From: Sphingomonas faeni
Lineage (GTDB): Bacteria; Pseudomonadota; Alphaproteobacteria; Sphingomonadales; Sphingomonadaceae
Direction: 5' to 3'
DNA: 44,501 nt
Assembly: GCF_003053745.1 (NCBI RefSeq)
Contig: NZ_QAYE01000014.1
Location: 1-44,501, forward strand
The notes beneath the pieces were generated by a model. It saw only the letters and a program-made list of their open reading frames with translations. It ran no database searches and was not told the DNA's origin. Of this stretch, positions 1 to 7,681 are shown piece by piece; positions within the stretch are counted from its first letter, which is position 1, and every line of letters begins with the position of its first letter. Made by a program: the position numbers and the translations under genes.

Positions 1-65
1 CGATAGTCTCGTCCGACATTACGGCCCCGTTCAAAGAGCTGCCATCAACCCGTTGAACGCTCCGC

Positions 66-266
66 CTACAAGGCGGCCCTCAGACCGCGCTTACGATAAG
101 CGCTGTCTTCGCTTTGCATTGCTCGCGCCGCTTGTTCAGCCGTTATCGAACGGTGAAGAAGTCGGCTGCCGGCCGACTCTCCGCTGTCGTATTCAGCTAT
201 ATAAAGGTCGTCTTCGCAGGTGATCCGCAGACCCCATCCCTCGAATACGATCGTCTGCAACGTCAC
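66..266 (-). CDS. Small hypothetical protein (66 aa)
   Basis: This short reading frame encodes an acidic, soluble protein with no membrane segment and no motif I recognise. The first codon of the longest frame is GTG directly after an AGGGG stretch, which is too close for a normal ribosome binding site. A TTG two codons downstream has better spacing to AGGGGG and may be the true start. The aliphatic N-terminal strand pattern (QTIVFEGWGLRI) looks protein-like, and codon use is high-GC like the neighbours. No function can be assigned. Confidence 0.45.
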   Translation of the reverse strand: MTLQTIVFEGWGLRITCEDDLYIAEYDSGESAGSRLLHRSITAEQAARAMQSEDSAYRKRGLRAAL

Positions 267-399
267 CCCCTATCAAAAGGTTGATGTGATACGCCCTGAT
301 AACGGATCTGCTTGAGCTTTGGAAAAATCCTGATCTACCATCCTAACGGGAATGCATTTGCCGCTGTGATCGCACTACCCTATCGGCGCGCGGCCCGTG

Positions 400-966
400 C
401 TAAATCGCAGCAGCTTCGATCCGGCTCTGTAGGTCTTTAATCGTCTGCTCCAAGGCATGCTGTATAACTGTATCTCCCAAAGCCCGCGCAGCCTCATATT
501 CCGCCCTCCTAATCTTGAGCACCTCGCTGGCGACGTGCCGCCAATAGGCAGCAGGTATGCCGTAATCGCGGGTTGCCTCTACTTGATCGAGACCGCTGAT
601 CCCAATCAGATGAAGGCGAGGCCACTGATCGATTTCGTCGACATATGCATAGTCAAAGTTGATTTTAGCATTTTCGGTCAAGGTCACCGTAACGTGATTC
701 CAAGGTCTCGGCAGGAAGATGTCGAGCGTTCTCATTCTCGCGAGATCGAACTTTATTGACTCCTCAACCTCTTCGGGCCGGCTACCGAAGCCGACATACT
801 GCCCTCGCACGCCGTCGCGACGGGTCCATTGACTGACGCCCGCAGTCTGCATCCACTCATGAAACTGCGCCTCGAACCGCATCTCCACTGCGTCCTCGGG
901 GAAGATCGACCACAGCTTTCGGCTAATGTCGCCAACGATTGCCTCGAACTGCTGCTTGTCTGCCAT
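400..966 (-). CDS. Hypothetical protein, possibly YezG/immunity-like (188 aa)
   Basis: The protein is soluble, acidic and has no signal peptide. The N-terminal part (residues about 8-40, VGDISRKLWSIFPEDAVEMR) loosely resembles the opening of YezG-type (DUF600) immunity proteins, in which a short helix is followed by mixed strands; this is a weak impression, not an assignment. The C-terminal 50 residues are helical and charged (SEVLKIRRAEYEAARALG). No toxin gene is visible next to it. The ATG is preceded by a weak GGGA. Confidence 0.6.
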   Translation of the reverse strand: MADKQQFEAIVGDISRKLWSIFPEDAVEMRFEAQFHEWMQTAGVSQWTRRDGVRGQYVGFGSRPEEVEESIKFDLARMRTLDIFLPRPWNHVTVTLTENAKINFDYAYVDEIDQWPRLHLIGISGLDQVEATRDYGIPAAYWRHVASEVLKIRRAEYEAARALGDTVIQHALEQTIKDLQSRIEAAAI

Positions 967-1119
967 CGGTGTCCCAATCCGTTTGTTAGTATCAGTTCGT
1001 CGGTCTCAGGCGGCAGGTCCAGTCCCGTTCCAAATTTCGCAATTCGCCCCCAGCCAACAGAAATCCCATTTCGCGATCCCAATCGAGAAACCAGACCTGC
1101 AGAAATCATTCCCGGGCAC

Positions 1120-1587
1120 TTATGGGGCGGGCAGAGTAGGGAGAGGCTCGTTGGCTAGCCTGACAATCTCCGCGGCTAGATCGTCGGATGATGCTGCCGC
1201 CTTAGGCCAATAAATTATGTCGCAGATAGGTACGTTAGGGAAAGTGCGCTCAAGAATACCGAGGCAAAAGCTGCTCCTTGGTTCGTCCGCAGCTTCGATG
1301 ACGCCGATGCATTCCGCAACTTCCTGAACGGTAAGGTCGGGGATGCCTGGAGGAGGTCCCATCGCTGCCAACACCGCAAAATCACGTTCGCTGGTCCAAC
1401 TGTTCAGGTTGCTAAACGTGACGCTATCATACCCCTGCGATCCCGCCAGCGCATCGGCTTCGGCGATGAGCGCGTCGCACTCCTCGTCAGCATCTAAACA
1501 ATCGACGATCCGAAGAATGAGATTCTGCAATGCGTCGATCCGCTCCGGCGGGGGCGTCGGTATCAGCGCCTCAATCCTGCTGGGCAT
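1120..1587 (-). CDS. Hypothetical protein (155 aa)
   Basis: The start is placed at the ATG giving MPSRIEALIP because AGGAGAGG lies 5 bases upstream; the longer frame (to 1629) has no ribosome binding site. The product is an acidic soluble protein with an N-terminal helical segment rich in Asp and Glu (residues about 25-50) and no membrane segments. I do not recognise the family. Its architecture (small acidic protein in an island of small unrelated genes) would fit an immunity protein, but nothing in the sequence shows this directly. Confidence 0.6.
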   Translation of the reverse strand: MPSRIEALIPTPPPERIDALQNLILRIVDCLDADEECDALIAEADALAGSQGYDSVTFSNLNSWTSERDFAVLAAMGPPPGIPDLTVQEVAECIGVIEAADEPRSSFCLGILERTFPNVPICDIIYWPKAAASSDDLAAEIVRLANEPLPTLPAP

Positions 1588-1662
1588 CGAACCTCTCCTA
1601 ACCTTCGAATAATATCCGACCATGAACACCGCTGTCGAATAATCTCAATTCATCGAGCCTAG

Positions 1663-1728
1663 CTATTCGTTGCCGACATTCCGTTTCCCATTTCTCGATC
1701 GATTCCGAGAAGGCAGCCGGCTTCTCAA
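1663..1728. repeat. Dispersed palindromic repeat, copy 1
   Basis: This contains CCGACATT followed by CTCGATCGATTCCGAGAA, matching the cores at about 4655-4744, 5991-6080 and 39338-39426. It lies between two minus-strand genes. See the finding on the dispersed repeat family. Confidence 0.6.
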
Positions 1729-1775
1729 TCATCGTACGTTTGCGCGTGCGGCATTCGCCTAATCAACTCCGGTGG

Positions 1776-2798
1776 CTATGGGCGATCCTTTGCAAGGATG
1801 GCCTTCAGGATCGCTTCTGAACGGCGCTGGCCGTAGCCATGGCCATACGCGCTGGACGTGATAGCGACGACCATGTGGCGGCTCGGGACCACATATATCT
1901 TGTTACCGCCGTTGCCCGACGCGAATGAGACCGGGACCGGCTTGCCATTGATTTGCTGGACCTTCGAATACCAGAAATAGCCATAGCCCTCGGCGTAAGG
2001 GTCGCTGGCGGAGATGTTGACCTTCGGAGCGAGCGCGTTTCGTATCCAGCCCGCGCTGACGATCCGGCGTCCTCGATACAGGCCTTCTCCACGCACCATC
2101 TCGCCGATTGCCGCGAAGTCGCGGGTCGTGAGGGACAGGTTGCCTTGGCCTTTGGTATAGCCTGCGGCATCCGATGCCCACTTCCAGCGGCGAATACCCA
2201 TCGGCCGGAATAGCGAAGTCCGCGCAAAATCGGCCATTGATTGTCCGGTCGCCTTCGCGACGACGAGACCGGCGGTATAGGCGGTGAGCGAGTTGTAGCG
2301 ATATCGCGACCCCGGCGGATCGGCGCGGGGGACCGAACGTAGAAACGCCAGCGGATCTGGGGCCTCATCGAGCTTGTCCTCGTTGCCCGGTGACGCGGGA
2401 TCTTCATCGAACGCGGCCAACCCGGACCGCATCGTCAGGACGTCCCGGATGGCAACATCGCCGATCGCGCTGCCCTTGGATTCCGTCCAATAGGTCCAAA
2501 CTGTGTCGTCCACCCCGTGCATCTTGCCCCGGTCGATCGCTATTCCGACCATTAGGGCGGTGACGCTCTTTCCGGCTGAGCGGATGTCGTGAAGGGTATT
2601 AGCCGTCTCGCCATTGTAATAGCGCTCCGCAACCACCCGGCCATCGTGAAGTACTACGACTCCGCGCAGATCGGGATGGTCGTCATGCTTGAAGGCCGCA
2701 AGAACCTTATCGAGAGCGGGGTCGATATGCGGCGCAGGAGCCGTAGCGCACAGCGCGGCAGCGCCAAGCGCGATGATGACAACTTTGACTGATATCAC
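1776..2798 (-). CDS. Serine hydrolase, class C beta-lactamase / penicillin-binding-like (340 aa)
   Basis: The GTG start is chosen because AGGAATCCGG lies just upstream and it yields a signal peptide (VVIIALGAAALCATA, residues 6-20). The SxxK motif is SAGK (Ser74, Lys77) and the second motif is YNS (Tyr168-Ser170), as in the beta-lactamase/6-aminohexanoate-dimer hydrolase superfamily. A Gly/Asn-rich SGNGGN segment lies where the third motif normally sits. It is therefore a secreted or periplasmic serine hydrolase of unknown substrate: an esterase, a peptidase or a beta-lactamase are all possible. It starts 11 bp after the stop of the AraC-family regulator and probably forms an operon with it. 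Confidence 0.88.
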   Translation of the reverse strand: MISVKVVIIALGAAALCATAPAPHIDPALDKVLAAFKHDDHPDLRGVVVLHDGRVVAERYYNGETANTLHDIRSAGKSVTALMVGIAIDRGKMHGVDDTVWTYWTESKGSAIGDVAIRDVLTMRSGLAAFDEDPASPGNEDKLDEAPDPLAFLRSVPRADPPGSRYRYNSLTAYTAGLVVAKATGQSMADFARTSLFRPMGIRRWKWASDAAGYTKGQGNLSLTTRDFAAIGEMVRGEGLYRGRRIVSAGWIRNALAPKVNISASDPYAEGYGYFWYSKVQQINGKPVPVSFASGNGGNKIYVVPSRHMVVAITSSAYGHGYGQRRSEAILKAILAKDRP

Positions 2799-2809
2799 TG
2801 GCCGGATTC

Positions 2810-3673
2810 CTAAAGGGCTTTGACCGGTCCCTGCGGCATGGCGGCCTCTGGGTCTTGTATCCGCGCAACATACCGTGATTTCTTGCGCCACTGTGCAGGG
2901 GTGGTGTCGAGACGGGACCGGAAGGTTCGGGCCAAATGGGGCTGATCGGCAAAGCCTGCCGATTGCGCGACGTCCGCTAGCGAGGCAACACCCTTTCCGA
3001 GCATCGCTGCGGCTCGTTCCAATCGATGGCCACGCAGGTATTCGCCGGGCGAACATCCAAGAAAGCGTTTGAACACGCGGGCAAGATGAACCGGGTGGAC
3101 CCCGACACCTACTGCGACCCTCGCAACGGAGATGTCGGGATCGTCGCTGGTGAATATCATTTCGACGGCACGGGTCAGCCAGCCCGGAGGATGTTTTGCC
3201 GCTTGCGCCTCGTCGGATGAGAGCGGCAGCACGATGCCATGAAGTTGCAGCGCGCAGGCTTCCAGCCTGAACGGTGTCGCCGCGTCGATCTGATGCGCGA
3301 TGTCATGGGCAAGTCGATATGCATAGGGATCGCGCATGCAGAGAGCAGCGGCCTCGGAGTCCGTCCCGCCGGATATGGCGAGAAAGCGCCCCCTGCCGCC
3401 GTGAAACCGATCCTGATGTGTCGTGCCGGGTGGGTTGTAGATCAGAACCGGTGTGTCGGACACCAGTGGGGCGCCGGCCGCCGACGACATATAGCCGCCA
3501 GCAAGCACCAGAACGAAATGTGCTTCGTCATGGCTATGTCGTCGAACTTCCTCTTCGGGCGCGTTCGCGTTCAGTACGTGGAAGCTAAAGCCCCCGGCTT
3601 GTCGGCCCTCTGGGCCACTGCCCCAGAAATCCATTCTTCCCCGCCTGAGAACCATGTGCTGTGTTTGCACCAA
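2810..3673 (-). CDS. AraC-family transcriptional regulator (287 aa)
   Basis: The N-terminal half looks like a cupin-type ligand-binding domain (HSHDEAHFVLVLAGGYM at about residues 46-62, then PPGTTHQDRF). The C-terminal 100 residues form an AraC double helix-turn-helix: ISVARVAVGVGVHPVHLARV, FKRFLGCSPGEYLRGHRLER, and SLADVAQSAGFADQPHLARTF. It is transcribed just upstream of the serine hydrolase, with only 11 bp between them, so it likely regulates that gene and itself. The ligand is unknown. Confidence 0.92.
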   Translation of the reverse strand: MVQTQHMVLRRGRMDFWGSGPEGRQAGGFSFHVLNANAPEEEVRRHSHDEAHFVLVLAGGYMSSAAGAPLVSDTPVLIYNPPGTTHQDRFHGGRGRFLAISGGTDSEAAALCMRDPYAYRLAHDIAHQIDAATPFRLEACALQLHGIVLPLSSDEAQAAKHPPGWLTRAVEMIFTSDDPDISVARVAVGVGVHPVHLARVFKRFLGCSPGEYLRGHRLERAAAMLGKGVASLADVAQSAGFADQPHLARTFRSRLDTTPAQWRKKSRYVARIQDPEAAMPQGPVKAL

Positions 3674-3870
3674 TCTTGGTTATCGCGCCATCCAACGCGG
3701 TTGGCTGATCGCTTCTCATTTCTTAGAGCGCGACGGGTTTCGGGAAGCCTCTCGCGTTCCCAATTCGCGATCCCTCGCGAGAATGTCGGCTCGGGCAAGA
3801 ACGCCCACAACTGGCTGCTCGGGCTGTCGAAAGGCTTGCCCGATAGCGACCGTTCCGACAGGTTGAGTGG

Positions 3871-4335
3871 ATGAAGGTCCTGCTCTCCTTAGCTTTGTTG
3901 ACGATCGGTGCAGTACCCGTCGACCATCCTCGCACTTATCTGCTGTCAATCGGACGAATACCGCTCAGGGACACTGAGAGCATCAACGCTTTCGCGATCA
4001 AAACGTGGGGCGTTCAATTTCGATCGATCTGCCGCATTCCTAGCGGCTGGCGGATCAAAGCCGGGAGCAGTGCCACCCCGAGTGGCAGCCTCGAAGGCAA
4101 TGGAAGTCAAGGAGCCACGTGGTTCCATGAGGGTAGTCCCAGAGACCTTCGTGCATTCGTACTCGTTACTCTCTCCGCTCCGGTGCAACGGGCGGACATT
4201 GGTCGCGCTAGCAACGGTATTCCTGCTACGTTCAAGGGAGCAGCGACTTTCAGCACGGACAACGGCGATGTTCAGCGCGCTCTTTCCTACCGAAACGTCA
4301 AGCTGACACCGGCTAAGCGATGCCCAGACGGCTGA
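3871..4335 (+). CDS. Secreted hypothetical protein (154 aa)
   Basis: The N-terminus MKVLLSLALLTIGAVPV is a typical signal peptide, so the product is probably periplasmic. It has two cysteines (in SICRIPSG and KRCPDG) that could form a disulfide. No known domain is recognised. It is one of several small exported proteins of unknown function scattered through the window, next to copies of the dispersed repeat. Confidence 0.65.
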   Translation: MKVLLSLALLTIGAVPVDHPRTYLLSIGRIPLRDTESINAFAIKTWGVQFRSICRIPSGWRIKAGSSATPSGSLEGNGSQGATWFHEGSPRDLRAFVLVTLSAPVQRADIGRASNGIPATFKGAATFSTDNGDVQRALSYRNVKLTPAKRCPDG

Positions 4336-4387
4336 CTTCTGTTTCCGCCCACTAGCGGACATTGGATCGGGCGCGCATCATAGGCGA

Positions 4388-4663
4388 ATGAACGCGCTAT
4401 GGGTCAGCATCATCGTCGCTGCGCCGCTCACCGGCTTCCTGGTCGGCCACCTGGAGCGTGTCTCAATGCGTTGGTGGAGCTTCGTGGGCCTCCTGCTGGC
4501 GCCAGCGCTCGTGATGACCATTGTGCTCGCGCTGACACCGCCTGCGCCTCCAAGCTTCTTGGCGTGGTGGGGAGCAGCAATGATAATGATCAGCCCGGCG
4601 ATCGTGGTGTGGGCTGTGCTCGTCACGATCGGCTTTGCCGCGTCACGCCGGACCGTCCGCTAA
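4388..4663 (+). CDS. Small integral membrane protein (91 aa)
   Basis: Three hydrophobic segments are visible: about residues 5-20 (VSIIVAAPLTGFLVG), 30-50 (WWSFVGLLLAPALVMTIVLAL) and 58-83. It is an inner-membrane protein with a short basic tail (RRTVR). The family is not recognised. The dispersed palindromic repeat begins within its last codons (GTCCGC-TAA), so that repeat may serve as its 3' untranslated region. Confidence 0.6.
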   Translation: MNALWVSIIVAAPLTGFLVGHLERVSMRWWSFVGLLLAPALVMTIVLALTPPAPPSFLAWWGAAMIMISPAIVVWAVLVTIGFAASRRTVR

Positions 4664-4744
4664 CCTTCCCATCCCGGACATTCCCGAAACTCGATCGATT
4701 CCGAGAACGCCCTCACCGTCTCACTGGCGGTTCCCTTTTGGGAA
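4655..4744. repeat. Dispersed palindromic repeat, copy 2 (long form)
   Basis: It starts with GTCCGC and continues through CCCGGACATTCCCGAAA and the GATCGATTCCGAGAACG core to CCCTTTTGGGAA. The last 52 bases (4693-4744) are identical to 6029-6080. The internal GTCCG/CGGAC and TTCCC/GGGAA arms can pair. Confidence 0.9.
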
Positions 4745-5018
4745 TGGCCAAAATGACCAAACCGCCCAATCGCCGACGCAAAGATGGGTAATTTGCATCC
4801 GCGAAAGCGGACATTGGTTCAGCACGACTTTTGCTCCGAACCTATAAAATCGGGTTCTAGCAAAGGTTGGGGTGGGCAAATGACAAGTTCTGTTATTACA
4901 AGGCCAACGTTCTAGGCTTTGCCGGTATGTGACATGCCAATAGTAGACGGTTTGGGCTAAACGGGTGGATATGTCCGGTATCCATTATGATGGTGGACGT
5001 GTGAGATCAGCTCTTTCG

Positions 5019-5372
5019 TCAACCGGTGAAATCCTTTGGGGGCTCCGCTATGATGATCCTGTTGCCATCCTGATCAGCAATCTCGGCTATAGCGCCGAAA
5101 CTACCCCGGCTGATCGGGCCGATATCGAGACCCAGATCGGTAAGTCTGTCCTTTTCCGCGCCCATATTGGGCGTCACGATCGTAACTACGGACCGTCCAG
5201 CCTTCTCGAAATCGCAGATTAATTGAATACCCGCCGTGCCAATATTCCGCCACTGCGTCAGGGTAGGCATAGGATGGTCGTCAGCGGGTCGGGCAAGCAG
5301 AGTCGTATACCAATCTTCGGCGCGAGCCATGTCAGTTACACATGCCACCGCATACAAGCCTTGGATGTTCAT
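5019..5372 (-). CDS. VOC (glyoxalase/bleomycin-resistance) family protein (117 aa)
   Basis: The start is the second ATG (MNIQGLYAV), which has GGAG at proper spacing; the first ATG is too close to it. The fold pattern is a single VOC module pair: YAVACVTDMARAEDWYTTLL at the N-terminus and GAIAEIADQDGNRIIIAEPP at the C-terminus, with the usual DxDGN-like turn. Such proteins can be lyases, dioxygenases or drug-binding proteins; the substrate cannot be told. It stands alone, transcribed opposite to the next gene. Confidence 0.85.
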   Translation of the reverse strand: MNIQGLYAVACVTDMARAEDWYTTLLARPADDHPMPTLTQWRNIGTAGIQLICDFEKAGRSVVTIVTPNMGAEKDRLTDLGLDIGPISRGSFGAIAEIADQDGNRIIIAEPPKDFTG

Positions 5373-5687
5373 CGCCATGCTCCGATCAGCCTCATTGATA
5401 AGCTAGCTCAACGTGGTCGTCCTCCACAATATCGCAGCGCAAGCTCTCCACAATCTTGGGGTGTTGCCAGCCACCTCTCACCGAACAGTTCGCCCAATTT
5501 CAGACGTTTTTTGATCGTCTACCTCGGCGGCAGACCAAGCGAAATGCGATTAAACATGAGCTACCAGACGGACCGTCAGGTCAGATGCGCCCAGTGGAAC
5601 CGAAGCCCTACGGTATTCGCTTACGGTAAATCGTTGGTTGTCGGCGACTGAGAGACTTGGTGCTCCCGCGTAATTTCGGGAGTTCTA
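5373..5687. other. Intergenic stretch with no convincing gene
   Basis: About 315 bases lie between two divergent genes. One frame encodes a run of protein-like residues (QFAQFQTFFDRLPRRQ), which could be a relic of a lost gene, but it has no start or ribosome binding site. I see no RNA gene or repeat. Confidence 0.4.
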
Positions 5688-5945
5688 ATGCCAATTTACT
5701 ATTTCGAGATTGCCGATGCTAATCCGGCCATTCCCTGTGTCGGAGAGAATTTACCGTCGCTTGCTGCAGCCCGTTGCTTCGCACTAAAATATGCAGGTCT
5801 ACTTATACGTGATCAGGGCGAGGTGTTCTGGGGCGGAGAAGAGTGGGTCATGACGGTATCGGACGTAAACCACCTAACGATGTTCACGATAATGATTTGC
5901 TCCACGGACGCGCCCGCCACCTTGAACCTCAAGATGCTGATCTGA
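5688..5945 (+). CDS. DUF6894-type small protein (85 aa)
   Basis: The sequence MPIYYFEIADANPAIPCVGENLPSLAAAR matches, from memory, the opening of the DUF6894 family, common in rhizobia and sphingomonads (MxxYYFDxxDG, then LPDLEAAR). The function of that family is unknown. A GGGAG ribosome binding site lies 5 bases before the ATG. The protein is soluble with a central helix (ARCFALKYAGLLI). A copy of the dispersed repeat follows the stop codon. Confidence 0.75.
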   Translation: MPIYYFEIADANPAIPCVGENLPSLAAARCFALKYAGLLIRDQGEVFWGGEEWVMTVSDVNHLTMFTIMICSTDAPATLNLKMLI

Positions 5946-5990
5946 GAAAGCCATAGGCGGCTATCCCTCGCCCCTTCCCGAATGCAGGCG

Positions 5991-6080
5991 GTCTGCTTTC
6001 CTCTCCGTTCCAGACATTCCCGAAATTGGATCGATTCCGAGAACGCCCTCACCGTCTCACTGGCGGTTCCCTTTTGGGAA
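5991..6080. repeat. Dispersed palindromic repeat, copy 3 (long form)
   Basis: GTCTGC is followed by CCAGACATTCCCGAAATT, then a 52-base stretch (6029-6080) identical to 4693-4744, ending CCCTTTTGGGAA. It sits between the DUF6894 gene and the convergent thioesterase gene. Confidence 0.9.
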
Positions 6081-6105
6081 GGTTTGGGGGGCTGAAGGCC
6101 CGGTA

Positions 6106-6870
6106 CTATCCGATACAACCGAACGGCTTCGCTCGACCATTTTCATCAACCGAAACCATCGTGAATAGAGCCGTGGCCGCATGTCGTCGTTCCCCGGATA
6201 TTAAATCCTCGGCGCTAAGATCAACACTGATGCGCACGGAACTGCGCCCGGTCATCCGTACTTCGGCGGTTAGCTCGACCATCTCGCCCTTCTGGATAGG
6301 GGAACGGAAGTCGATCCGGTCAGATGCTGCCATAACCATTACCGCCCGGGCTTGGCGGGTTGAGGCAATGAATGCCGCCTTGCCCATCATGCGAAGTGCA
6401 TCACCACCATAGAGGGTGCCGTAATGGTTGGTCTGGTTCGGGAAAATCATTTCGACCATTCGCAACGGCTGCACCGCATCATGCGGAACCATCTCACCCA
6501 TCGGTGGCAGAGGGTCTTCGCTTCCGACTGCGACGAGCGTGAAACGGCCTCGCGTACACAGCCGTCGTTCGCCCGATACCGGTGCCTCCGCGATCAGTTC
6601 GACCTCGACGTCGAGCGACTTACGTCCAACCCGCACGACGCGACCTGTCACCTCGACCATATCGCCGATCCGGGCAGGCGCCGCGAAATCGATCTTTTCC
6701 GAAGAGGCGGTGACGAAGGCCGCGCGGCCGTGGCGTGAGGCCGCCAGGAAGGCGACCTTGTCCATATGCGCCAGAGCCACACCACCGAACAGCGTGCCGT
6801 GGTGATTGGCGTCACCGGGGAAGACCATGTCGATCAGCTGAATAGGGGTGCTGTGGTGTTCCTGTGGCAT
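6106..6870 (-). CDS. Double-hotdog acyl-CoA thioesterase (254 aa)
   Basis: Two hotdog domains in tandem are visible: residues about 8-120 (NHHGTLFGGVALAHMDKVAF) and 135-245 (NHYGTLYGGDALRMMGKAAF). Each carries the N-H-x-GTL-GG signature of YciA/ACOT7-type acyl-CoA hydrolases, which hydrolyse acyl-CoA to free acid and CoA in the cytosol. In the first domain the usual catalytic Asp is present (MDK, Asp37); the equivalent residue in the second is Gly163. The ATG is preferred over an upstream TTG because GAGG lies 6 bases upstream. The leader contains a full cobalamin riboswitch on the same strand ending about 115 bases before the start, so expression is probably repressed by cobalamin. Acyl chain preference is unknown. 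Confidence 0.92.
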   Translation of the reverse strand: MPQEHHSTPIQLIDMVFPGDANHHGTLFGGVALAHMDKVAFLAASRHGRAAFVTASSEKIDFAAPARIGDMVEVTGRVVRVGRKSLDVEVELIAEAPVSGERRLCTRGRFTLVAVGSEDPLPPMGEMVPHDAVQPLRMVEMIFPNQTNHYGTLYGGDALRMMGKAAFIASTRQARAVMVMAASDRIDFRSPIQKGEMVELTAEVRMTGRSSVRISVDLSAEDLISGERRHAATALFTMVSVDENGRAKPFGCIG

Positions 6871-6920
6871 CCTGGTCCTCAATCATTCGCGAGGGCATCC
6901 AGACGCCAGCGACCAACGGG

Positions 6921-6934
6921 AGAGGTACACCTCT
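6921..6934. repeat. 14-bp inverted repeat in the thioesterase leader
   Basis: AGAGGT-AC-ACCTCT is a perfect inverted repeat between the riboswitch and the thioesterase start. In the transcript it would form a short hairpin and could be part of the expression platform. There is no U-tract, so control at translation is more likely than termination. Confidence 0.45.
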
Positions 6935-6984
6935 TCCTACAGCACGCAGCGGCCAGACCGGGCACCCCGCCGGTGGTCGTTATG

Positions 6985-7165
6985 GCGTCGAAGGCAGGTA
7001 TCCTGGCTCGCGGGTCATCGTCGAAATCCCGGCCTTCCCAGCGCGGAAGCGCCAGTGGCACACGAGGGAATTTCTACTCGCCGCTTACAGTTGCGGGGGC
7101 AGCATCGGAATCGAACCGATTTCCCGTCTTAGCCTTCGGCCAATCGGCGAAGGAACCTTGACCTC
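6985..7165 (-). promoter_or_regulatory. Cobalamin riboswitch upstream of the thioesterase
   Basis: Read on the minus strand, this shows the conserved landmarks of the cobalamin (B12-box) aptamer in order: GGTTCC, AAGACGGGAA, GCTGCCCCCGCAACTGTAAG (around 7083-7104), GCCACTGG, GGGAAGGC, GACCCG and GAGCCAGGATACCTGCC (about 6993-7010). The only gene downstream on this strand is the double-hotdog thioesterase. The aptamer is a diverged sister of the one at 7345-7545: the 3' part, GCCAGGATACCTGCC through CGCCATAACG, is identical in both. Confidence 0.93.
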
Positions 7166-7283
7166 ACTGAGGTCGCAGGAAACGGCCCTTTACGTCAAGG
7201 CCAAGTGGCTTCGCGGACTGAGAACGGCATGGTGGGCGTAGCCGTACCACCGTCCGCCATGCTTCCACTCATGCCGCCTCATC

Positions 7284-7309
7284 AACATATAAAGATATCT
7301 TTATATGTT
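7284..7309. promoter_or_regulatory. 26-bp perfect palindrome, probable SahR-type operator
   Basis: A perfect palindrome centred on GATATC (7294-7299) has AAAGATATCTTT at its core and A/T-rich arms. It sits between the divergent riboswitches of the thioesterase and mesX-mesD. From memory, it closely matches operators of SahR, the ArsR-family S-adenosylhomocysteine sensor that controls methionine-cycle genes in Proteobacteria. A TTGACA hexamer at 7312-7317 abuts it, so a bound dimer would block transcription towards mesX. No ArsR-family gene is in the window. Confidence 0.75.
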
Positions 7310-7344
7310 TGTTGACAATGATCGCTCGCTCGTGTCGAACGGCC

Positions 7345-7545
7345 ACGTCGAGGTTCCCCATTCCAGGCATGGCGATGGGGCTAAGACGGGAAGCCGGTGG
7401 TGTCCTTCGGGTCAGATTCCGGCGCTGCCCCCGCAACTGTAAGCGGCGAGTGGCGGCTCCATTTCGTGTCACTGGGTTCTCGCAAGGAGCCTGGGAAGGC
7501 CGGAGCCACTGCGTTGACCCGTAAGCCAGGATACCTGCCTTCGAC
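7345..7545 (+). promoter_or_regulatory. Cobalamin riboswitch upstream of mesX-mesD
   Basis: On the plus strand the order is AGGTTCCCC, AAGACGGGAA, CCGGTGGTGTCC, GCTGCCCCCGCAACTGTAAG (about 7424-7443), TCACTGG, GGGAAGGC, GACCCGTAAGCCAGGATACC (ending about 7536) and TGCC. This is the full cobalamin aptamer. About 135 bases then lead to the mesX start. Binding of cobalamin would be expected to switch off the B12-independent methionine synthase. Confidence 0.95.
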
Positions 7546-7681
7546 GCCATAACGTTCCTCGGACGGGGGTTCCTCCGGTGGATCGCGCTTGATGCGACGG
7601 TCCGTGGCTTGCCGCCATCCGGGCCTGTTCACGCCTTGCGCGCTTTCGCCTGACCTTCCGCCCGCATAGCCAGGGTGAGTC

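Noticed and set aside
4965..5222. Plus-strand 85-codon frame opposite the VOC gene
   Set aside because: It is antisense to a recognised VOC protein and has no ribosome binding site.
7100..7130. A tRNA T-arm-like block (GGTTCGATTCC) on the minus strand
   Set aside because: It lies inside the cobalamin aptamer and no acceptor or anticodon arms surround it.
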